A stretch of DNA of 64,000 bases. Origin: Isoetes taiwanensis (Eukaryota > Streptophyta > Lycopodiopsida > Isoetales > Isoetaceae). The notes under the pieces were generated by a model. It saw only the letters and a program-made list of their open reading frames with translations, was not told where the DNA came from and ran no database searches. The stretch's first letter is position 1; every line of letters starts with the position of its first letter. Of this stretch, positions 57,339-64,000 are shown piece by piece. The stretch lies in contig JAJEKV010000130.1 of the NCBI GenBank assembly GCA_021234155.1, positions 468,508-532,507 of the forward strand, written 5' to 3'. A program made the translations under genes and the position numbers.

Positions 57339-58920
57339 TCAAGGTACGAGCGGTCCTTGCAAAGAAAGGGTTATGGGCATTTGCTCTGGAGCAGATGTGG
57401 CGTCTGTGAAAAAGAATGGTGAAAAAGAAGTGATAAAGAAAGAAATGGCTAAATGGGAGCAGCTCAACTGGAAAGCCAAGAATCAGATGATGAAATATGT
57501 GCAAGATGCATATATTCCATGCATTGAGGAGATGAAAACTGTCGAGGAAGCTTGGGAGTACTTGGAGAAGGCATTTTAGAAGGATATTAGGGTTTTTTTT
57601 TAGATTACAAAAGGGCCTTCAAAACATGCCAACTAAGTCAAATGAAGACAAATGAAATACCAATCAGAAATTAGAACTGATGGGTCAAGTCAACAAAACT
57701 GTTATAACTATCTCACTGGATCACATTTTCTAGCATAAATGTTGATAGAAAACTTGAAATGAGCTTTTGTTTGGCGCAATGGATAGATCTCATCGAGCCT
57801 TGGGTAGTTTGCACATATTTTAACCATTTCTGATTGTCAAAACTCTAAAAATGTGGCTTTTAACATTTTTTACTATCCTATAAGGTTAAAAGATATATAA
57901 ACCACCCAAGGTTGGAAAGATCTCAATGAGATCTATCTATTGCACTAAATATGAGCTCATTTGGAATTTTCTATCAACACTTATCAGTTTCTTATAACTG
58001 TTTTATTGACTGGATTACCAGTTCTGTTTTCTGATTGGTAGTTCATATAGCTTAGTCAGCAGTTCTTAAAAAGCCCTTCTATAATCCCTATTGTTAATTC
58101 AGCCAGCAAGCTATGCTCTACAAACAGACGTTCACAACGAAATGCAAGGAAGGGGAGGAAGCAAATACATATACTGAGAAGATCATCAGCAAAGCAGCTG
58201 CATGGCATGGGAAAGCCATTGCCAGATGATGCAATTGTAGGAGCATTGATCATGGGGCTGCCTTCTTCATATGATGGGGTTTGGGCAGTAATTGGAGGAG
58301 CCAAAGAAGTCACTGTGGACTGGGCATGTGCCCAAATTTTGCAAGAAGAGGCAGTGAAATGCAGTCGTAAGAAGCTGATAAGGGATCTTGGAGTCGTGAT
58401 GGAGCCCCTCTTTATGTAGAAAAGCAAAGACCAGAAACAAGAATGTGTTGCAATTGTGACAAAGTGGGGCATCTAGCAAGAGATTGTCCAGAATCAATAA
58501 AGAGGAGAAATCAAATGGAGGATAAGAACAAAGAAAAAGGAAAGAATGGGAAAAAGGATAAAAGATCCCGTAAGGCAAAAGTGGAGACAGATTCTGAGCA
58601 AGAAGAAGGGGATAGTAGTGACTGTGGTAGTTTCTTGGCCAGGGCAGAAGAAATTTCAGGATGGCTGAAGAAGGCATGGGAATATGCTGGGAAGATTGTA
58701 ATTATTCAGAAGCAAATATGTTCATGGTCCAGAGGGAGGTGGAGGTATGGTACCTCGATTCTGGTGCAACAAACCATATGACTCCAGACAAGGGCATTTT
58801 TTGTAAGATCAAGAAAGAGAAAGAAAAAGAAGTGTAGTGACATGTAAATGCATGCTTCAAGTGCAGGTAGAAGGAAGCATCCAAATTGCACGGGAATCCA
58901 CCATCCAAGTGATCAAAAAG
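57281..58920 (+). pseudogene. Old Ty1/copia gag-protease, interrupted
   Basis: It starts with MSEKRYLEKLN, then KNGEKEVIKKEMAKWEQLNWKAK-type UBN2 gag text (57331-57579), is broken by the foldback at 57658-58040, and resumes at about 58060. It continues with GLPSSYDGVW, the zinc knuckle CCNCDKVGHLARDC (about 58443) and the protease motif YLDSGATNHMTP (about 58750). The coding text reaches the left edge of the young copia element, and the first bases after that element (63988 on) appear to continue the same frame. It is a different family from the young element. Confidence 0.8.
57658..58040. mobile_element. Foldback MITE inside the old copia gag
   Basis: A 383-bp segment whose two halves are imperfect inverted copies of one another over about 150 bases. 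The outer ends are perfect (TACCAATCAG and CTGATTGGTA). Internal paired landmarks include TGTTGATAGAAAA and GATAGATCTCAT. TA at both edges would fit a TA target duplication of a Tc1/mariner-type MITE. It splits the gag reading of the old copia element and has no coding capacity. Confidence 0.75.
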
Positions 58921-59360
58921 TGTTAAATGGTGTCATGTTATTTGGGAGACCTATGAGAAGCAGTGGCAGTAGGTCAAAGTCAAAGTGGCGGGCACCCCCT
59001 ACCCAGGTGTTGCTGGGCTCGCTAGAAACACACAGACACCCCCTGCCCGCCACTTAGGGTTTGCGTTGACCAGTCAAAGTCAAAGTCAACTAGGGCCGAA
59101 ATTTTAGGAGAGCAAGTCTATCTACTCCGGATTTTTAGGCAAGTTGGAGAACTTTCCATATGAACGGAGATGCACAATATGACAAGTGGATGCACCCAGA
59201 TTGGAAAGGAAATATGGATATAAATGTGGGATGATGCAAAGAGTGGGAGAGACTTGCAGGTCGAGATATGGAATCAGGTGATTGTTTGAGCGCCTGATTG
59301 ATCTTGTTGTCAGTGTATTGTGTATCAGTTTATTGAATACATCATCTTCAAATCCTAACA
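58921..59360 (+). repeat. 5' LTR of the young copia element
   Basis: TGTTA...TAACA, 440 bp. It contains the GTGGCGGGCA...TGCCCGCCAC hairpin (58985-58994 with 59044-59053) followed by CTTAGGGTTTG, also present in the chromovirus leader, and flanking AGTCAAAGTCAAAG repeats. Confidence 0.95.
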
Positions 59361-59361
59361 G

Positions 59362-59374
59362 TGGTATCAGAGCC
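59362..59374 (+). other. Primer binding site (tRNA-iMet type)
   Basis: TGGTATCAGAGCC one base after the 5' LTR, complementary to the 3' end of plant initiator-Met tRNA. The gag ATG follows immediately at 59375. Confidence 0.93.
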
Positions 59375-61159
59375 ATGTCAAGCAGGTTTGGAGCAGGGTT
59401 GTTGAACTCTATTGCAGTGTATGAAGGGGGACCAGGTTTTCAGATTTGGAAGGAACAAATCAAAAATGTTCTTGAAAATGAAGGGCTTTGGGAATTAGTT
59501 CAAGGAACTAGTTCAAGTGGAGATGCAGTCTCTGTGGCTGCAAGAAGAAGTTCTACCTCTGGTGAAGTAGACTCAAGTAAAAGTGGTAAGGATGAAGTTG
59601 TTAAACTTCGTGAAGCATATGGTATTTTGACCAGCAAAGTTGGGGCTTCAATTTTGCTGAAGATAAGGGGAAAGTCACCTAGTGATATTTGGAAGTTCCT
59701 GCTCAAAAACTATGAGGAAAAAACATCATCTCAGATTGATGTTCTTGATAAAGCACTTAGGATGCTAAGGGTAAAAGAAGGTGATGACTTACCAAAGTTT
59801 TTCTCTAAGTTTGATAACATTGTGGCAGACTTAGAAGGTGCTGGGGTGTTGCTGACTGAACAGCAAAAATTGTTGCATGTGGCAAGAGCAGTTGAGGGGA
59901 ACAAGCAGTTGTCAACTCTTATTAGGAATGTGGCCAAAACCAGAGAGGCAGCAGAAGAAATGATTCGAACAGAGTTTGAACAAAATAAGGTATTGTATGA
60001 TGATGACATTGAAGATAATGTTGAAGTGTTGTATGCAGGTAAGGGCAAAGCAAAGTTTTCAGGAAAAAGTGCTAAAGATAAGAGTGAAATAGGTCCTTGT
60101 TTTCACTGCAAAGCAAAAGGGCATTTAAAGATAAGTTGTCCTAAATTGAAAGAGGTTGAGTGCTTTAACTGTGGAGGCAGAGGTCACTTTGCAAACAAGT
60201 GCTCAAGCAGCAAAATGAATAGAGGCAGACCAAGTAGAGGAAGAAATTATTCTAGAGGTCGAGGAAGAAATCCTGATACCCAAAGGTCTGCTGTAAATTT
60301 GGTGCAAGATATTGAAGAAGAATCAAGTGAAGAGGATGAAGATGCTGAGGTAAGTAATTATGACATTTTGGTTGTTTCAAAAGAAAAATCTAATAATGAT
60401 GATGAAATGTTAATATTAGATAGTGGAGCAGAAAAATCCGTGACCAGTTCAGCCAAATTATTCAAGGAGGAAAAAGAAGGAAGAATTAAGCATATCAAGT
60501 TAGGAAATGGGAAGTTACAAGATGTTCAATGCACGGGAATGTTAGAATTGTTTGACCTTCAAGGGAGAGCAGTAAACTTGAAGGATGTTTTGTGTGTACC
60601 TTCACTAGTCAGAAATTTAATTTCTGTTGCACAGTTAGTAGACATGGATTACACTGTTGTTTTTGACAAGTATCAATGTAAAGTGCTTTTGAATAATGAG
60701 ATCAAATTTCTTGGAAGAAGATTTGGTAATTTGTTTGCATTGGATAGTGGTTGTTTGCCCTGTGTTAATTCTGTTATGATTCCAGATATGGACACTTGGC
60801 ATCTGAGGTTATGTCATGTTAATCATAGCACCATAGATACTATGATTAAACAAAAAATAATCAAAGCAAAAAATGAAGTTGATGAGCCAAGAATCTGCCT
60901 AGGTTGCATGCTAGGAAAACATGCAAGATTGCCTTTTAAAAGGGCAAAGAGAAAAACCAAAGGGGTGTTGGAGCTAGTGCATAGAGATCTCGCGGGCCCT
61001 CTTAATGTTAGAGGAATATCAGGAAAAAGGTATTTCATTACCTTTATTGATGACTTTAGTAGAAAGACAACATGCATGTGTCTTAGAACTAAAGATCAAG
61101 CCTTTGAGGCTTATAAAATGTTTGTGCAAGTGGAGTTAGAAACAAGAAAAAAAAAGTGA
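59375..61159 (+). CDS. Copia gag, protease and N-terminal integrase
   Basis: The ATG at 59375 (MSSRFGAG) lies just after the PBS and is preferred to the upstream frame extension, which lies in the LTR. Parts in order: gag with the GGPGFQIWKEQIKNVL start and UBN2-type core; two zinc knuckles (CFHCKAKGHLKISC and CFNCGGRGHFANKC, about 60095-60210); an Arg/Gly-rich stretch; protease with LILDSGAEKSV (about 60410-60445); the GAG-pre-integrase HHCC module (WHLRLCHVNH ... CLGCMLGKHA); and the beginning of the integrase core (HRDLAGP, FITFIDDFSRK). The frame ends at 61159 in a run of nine A bases, where the integrase would normally continue. Confidence 0.92.
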   Translation: MSSRFGAGLLNSIAVYEGGPGFQIWKEQIKNVLENEGLWELVQGTSSSGDAVSVAARRSSTSGEVDSSKSGKDEVVKLREAYGILTSKVGASILLKIRGKSPSDIWKFLLKNYEEKTSSQIDVLDKALRMLRVKEGDDLPKFFSKFDNIVADLEGAGVLLTEQQKLLHVARAVEGNKQLSTLIRNVAKTREAAEEMIRTEFEQNKVLYDDDIEDNVEVLYAGKGKAKFSGKSAKDKSEIGPCFHCKAKGHLKISCPKLKEVECFNCGGRGHFANKCSSSKMNRGRPSRGRNYSRGRGRNPDTQRSAVNLVQDIEEESSEEDEDAEVSNYDILVVSKEKSNNDDEMLILDSGAEKSVTSSAKLFKEEKEGRIKHIKLGNGKLQDVQCTGMLELFDLQGRAVNLKDVLCVPSLVRNLISVAQLVDMDYTVVFDKYQCKVLLNNEIKFLGRRFGNLFALDSGCLPCVNSVMIPDMDTWHLRLCHVNHSTIDTMIKQKIIKAKNEVDEPRICLGCMLGKHARLPFKRAKRKTKGVLELVHRDLAGPLNVRGISGKRYFITFIDDFSRKTTCMCLRTKDQAFEAYKMFVQVELETRKKK

Positions 61160-63475
61160 AATGTATTCGATCCGACCGTGGTGGAGAGTTCATGTCATCC
61201 GAAGTTTATCAAGTTTTGCAAGGTAAGGGGAATAAAGAGACAGTTTACATGTAGTTTTTCTCCACAAACTAATGGCATTGCTGAAAAAAAAAAAATAGGA
61301 CAATTTTAAATCTTTGTCGAGCTATGATAAAACACACGGGGCTACCCAATTATTTGTGGGAGGAAGCTGTCTTAACAAAGAAGAAAGTTCAGAATATGTT
61401 ACCAAATAGAGTCGATTGGAATGATCCCAGATGAGCTATGGTCAGGAGTTAAACCAAACTATGAGACACTGAGAGTTTTTGGTTGTCTAAGCTTTGTTCA
61501 TGTACCAAAGCAACAAAGGTTAAAGTTGGATGATCGAGCAAGAATAGCCTTTCTTGTAGGATATGATCAAGAATCCAAGGCATACCGATTATTTGATCCA
61601 CAAAGGAAAAAGATTTTGATCAGTAGAGATGTGACATTTGACGAATCTCAATCTTATAAAAACATAAAGTTTTTCTCTGTTAATCCTAAAGAAAAGGAAG
61701 TTCAGAAATTGAATACGAACTTTATTGATGATGATGATGAGCAGGATGCCAACAAACTCTCCTCTCAACAAGTTGGTACTGAAGACGCTTCAGATAGTGT
61801 GGCGGATGCCATAGAAAAGGAGGTAACACAGCCAAAGGCTGGTAGAAGAACTGCAGCTCAGATCTTGCAACAAGAGGCTAATGTTGATCATGAAAGGTTT
61901 GGAAGAGATAACACAGGTAGAAGTAGGAGAATACATAGTGAAGCAGCAGGTGTAAACCTTATTGAAATCCTTGCCTTCTTTGGATCTTCGAAAGTACCAA
62001 AATCTTATAGAAGCTATAAGTGTGGGTGATGCAAAAGAATGGAAAATTGCCATGAATGATGAGCTGGATGCATTTAAGAGAACAGGGACGTATGAGCTTG
62101 TAAACTTACCTGAAGGTAGACATGCAGTGGGGTGTAAATGGATATTTAAAATCAAGCGAGGAGTACAACCTCACTCAATTAAGTATAAAGCTCGATTAGT
62201 AGCACGTGGATATATAATGAATAGGGAATTGACTATGAGGAAACTTTTTCCCCTATAGTAAAAATGACAAGTATCAGGATGTTGTTAGCAGTAGCAAATG
62301 CAAAGAATTTTGAGGTACATCATATGGATGTCTCTAACTTTCTTGAATGCTGACTTGGAAGAGGATATCTTTATGATGCAACCTCCCGGCTTTGAGCAAG
62401 GGAAAGATAAAAGTGTGGAAACTTAAAAAAAATTTTGTATATGGGTGAGGCAGTCCACCAAGACAATGGTATATTTGCATGGACTCATATTTAAGGGAAC
62501 AAGGTTTTATAAAACTAAAGGATGATGGAAATATTTATTTATTTAAGGATGGGAATGAAGTATGCTATATTGCATTATATGTGGATGACAATGTGATGGT
62601 TAGTAGCAATCTTGATGTGCTACAAAAATGCAAAAAGACATTCTCAAGAATCGGTTTAAAATGCGGACTTGGGCTTAACTTAAAAAGTTTTTAGGAATTG
62701 AAGTCTTGGAGATAGAGACAAAAGGGTGTTCTTACTTTGACACAAGGTGAAAATATTGCAGGCATGCTCAAAAGATTCAATATGGAAGATTGTAAGGTAG
62801 TAAAAACTCCCATGGTTCGGGTAACAAACTAACCTTGAATTTGAATGATGACAGGTCAGAAATGGAAAACATTCCATATCAAGAGTTAGTTGGCTGCTTA
62901 CTATATTTATCTAGCTGCACAAGACCCGATATTTCATTTGCAGTCAATATTCTAAGTAGATACTGTCATAACTTTGGAAAAGAAAACCGCGTGCAGCTAA
63001 GAGGGTTCTAAGATATTTGAAAGGCGTAGATTATGGGATACAATTTAATTCGATAACATGGAGTTGCTATCATATGTGATTCAGATTGGGGTGGAGACCA
63101 CGATGAAAGAAAATCAACCGTGAATTATTTGCATGCTAGGAGGAGGGCCCATTTCATGGAAATGCGTGGAAGCAAAAAGGCAATAGCAATCGTCTGCGGA
63201 GAAGTATCATTATGCAACCCCCAACCTTTGCTAAGGAAATAGTATGGAGTGAAAGGTTGCTACAAGAAATAGGTATAGAGCAAAGAAAACCTTTGAAATT
63301 GTTTTCTGACAGTCTCAGTTGCATAGGAATGACGAAAAATCCAATACAACATGAAAGGACCAAGCATATCGAGCTGGAGATGCATTTCATAAGGGATCTA
63401 GTGAAGAAAAGAATCATTGAACCGCAATATGTTCAAACCGAAATGCGGTTATGATATATTTTGACAAAGGCTTTG
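61160..63475 (+). pseudogene. Copia integrase remainder, RT and RNase H, frameshifted
   Basis: Continues from the previous entry in other frames: IRSDRGGEF (second catalytic Asp) and PQTNGIAE (catalytic Glu, followed by a run of 12 A bases) near 61170-61300; the integrase C-terminal text in 61421-62029 (ELWSGVKPNY, LRVFGCLSFVHVPKQ); RT start in 61962-62258 (GCKWIFKIKRG, KARLVARGY); the RT catalytic YVDD at 62578-62589; and RNase H in 63212-63454 (SDSLSCIGMTKNP, RTKHIELEMHFIRD). At least five shifts separate these pieces. All catalytic landmarks I can see are conserved. Confidence 0.9.
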
Positions 63476-63532
63476 ACTGAGTTAAAATTTAGTAGACTGA
63501 GACATATGATCAGTTGCAAGGAAAAATAACAT

Positions 63533-63542
63533 GAAGGGAAAG
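63533..63542 (+). other. Polypurine tract of the copia element
   Basis: GAAGGGAAAG directly before the 3' LTR. Confidence 0.85.
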
Positions 63543-63982
63543 TGTTAAATGGTGTCATGTTATTTGGGAGACCTATGAGAAGCAGTGGCAGTAGGTCAAA
63601 GTCAAAGTGGCGGGCACCCCCTACCCAGGTGTTGCTGGGCTCGCTAGAAACACACAGACACCCCCTGCCCGCCACTTAGGGTTTGCGTTGACCAGTCAAA
63701 GTCAAAGTCAACTAGGGCCGAAATTTTAGGAGAGCAAGTCTATCTACTCCGGATTTTTAGGCAAGTTGGAGAACTTTCCATATGAAGGGAGATGCACAAT
63801 ATGACAAGTGGATGCACCCAGATTGGAAAGGAAATATGGATATAAATGTGGGATGATGCAAAGAGTGGGAGAGACTTGCAGGTCGAGATATGGAATCAGG
63901 TGATTGTTTGAGCGCCTGATTGATCTTGTTGTCAGTGTATTGTGTATCAGTTTATTGAATACATCATCTTCAAATCCTAACA
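63543..63982 (+). repeat. 3' LTR of the young copia element
   Basis: Same length as the 5' LTR and identical by eye except at one base. The shared GC-rich hairpin lies at 63607-63616 with 63666-63675. Confidence 0.95.
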
Positions 63983-64000
63983 AAAAGATACTGTACATCC
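63983..64000 (+). other. Target duplication and resumed old copia sequence
   Basis: AAAAG (63983-63987) duplicates 58916-58920. The following bases appear to continue the reading of the old copia protease region across the insertion; the rest lies beyond the window. Confidence 0.65.

Larger units (their letters stand above)
58921..63982 (+). mobile_element. Young full-length Ty1/copia retrotransposon
   Basis: A 5062-bp element with 440-bp LTRs (58921-59360 and 63543-63982), both beginning TGTTA and ending TAACA. The only LTR difference I see is one base (C at 59165, G in the other). PBS TGGTATCAGAGCC follows the 5' LTR and a polypurine tract GAAGGGAAAG (63533-63542) precedes the 3' LTR. A perfect target duplication AAAAG flanks it (58916-58920 and 63983-63987). 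Integrase precedes RT, the copia order. The pol frame is nevertheless broken in several places, mainly at A runs. Confidence 0.95.

Overview
The window reads as nuclear DNA of a land plant with a large, repeat-rich, gene-poor genome. Evidence: plant-type peroxin PEX11A, a plant UBX-domain (PUX) protein with eleven short exons, a decayed pentatricopeptide-repeat gene, a Ty3 chromovirus, Ty1/copia elements with tRNA-iMet primer sites, a plant L1-type LINE and a Replitron-like Rep gene. Replitrons are reported at high copy number in non-seed plants, so a fern or other seedless plant is my best guess. No sequence here proves the taxon.

Layout. 1-8.9 kb: mostly unassigned, with a foldback repeat at 4.5 kb and a possible multi-exon minus-strand gene at 6.4-8.2 kb. 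8875-22087: one long LTR retrotransposon on the minus strand. Its frame is complete (two ~1.63 kb LTRs, PBS, polypurine tract, near-perfect 5-bp target duplication) and it has gag, protease, RT, RNase H, integrase and a chromodomain, all broken by frameshifts and stops. Between its 5' LTR and gag lies about 4.6 kb of extra sequence with at least three same-strand ORFs. The first of these ends in an unmistakable histone H3 fold of H3.3 type, with a divergent tail carrying a TPRKS motif. 22.4-26 kb: a TIR element family. 26.5-31.5 kb: a LINE. 32.1-32.7 kb: a PPR pseudogene. 35.2-37.1 kb: a Replitron-like HUH gene. 40.5-41.5 kb: PEX11A. 44.7-47.1 kb: two clusters of short perfect palindromes. 51.5-55.1 kb: the PUX gene. 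55.9 kb to the end: a 660-bp tandem duplication leading into an old copia element. That element is interrupted by a foldback MITE and by a young, full-length copia element (58921-63982) whose two LTRs look almost identical.

The two clear host genes are intact and unrelated: PEX11A in peroxisome proliferation, and the PUX protein as a CDC48/ubiquitin adaptor. Everything else is mobile or decayed. The most unusual observation is the retrotransposon with a chromodomain at the end of pol and a histone H3.3-like domain upstream of gag. It also has an unrecognised ORF and an apparently spliced ORF in the same cargo block, and a TATA-like box between the cargo and gag. Whether the cargo is a one-off capture in a dead copy or a conserved family feature cannot be settled from one copy.
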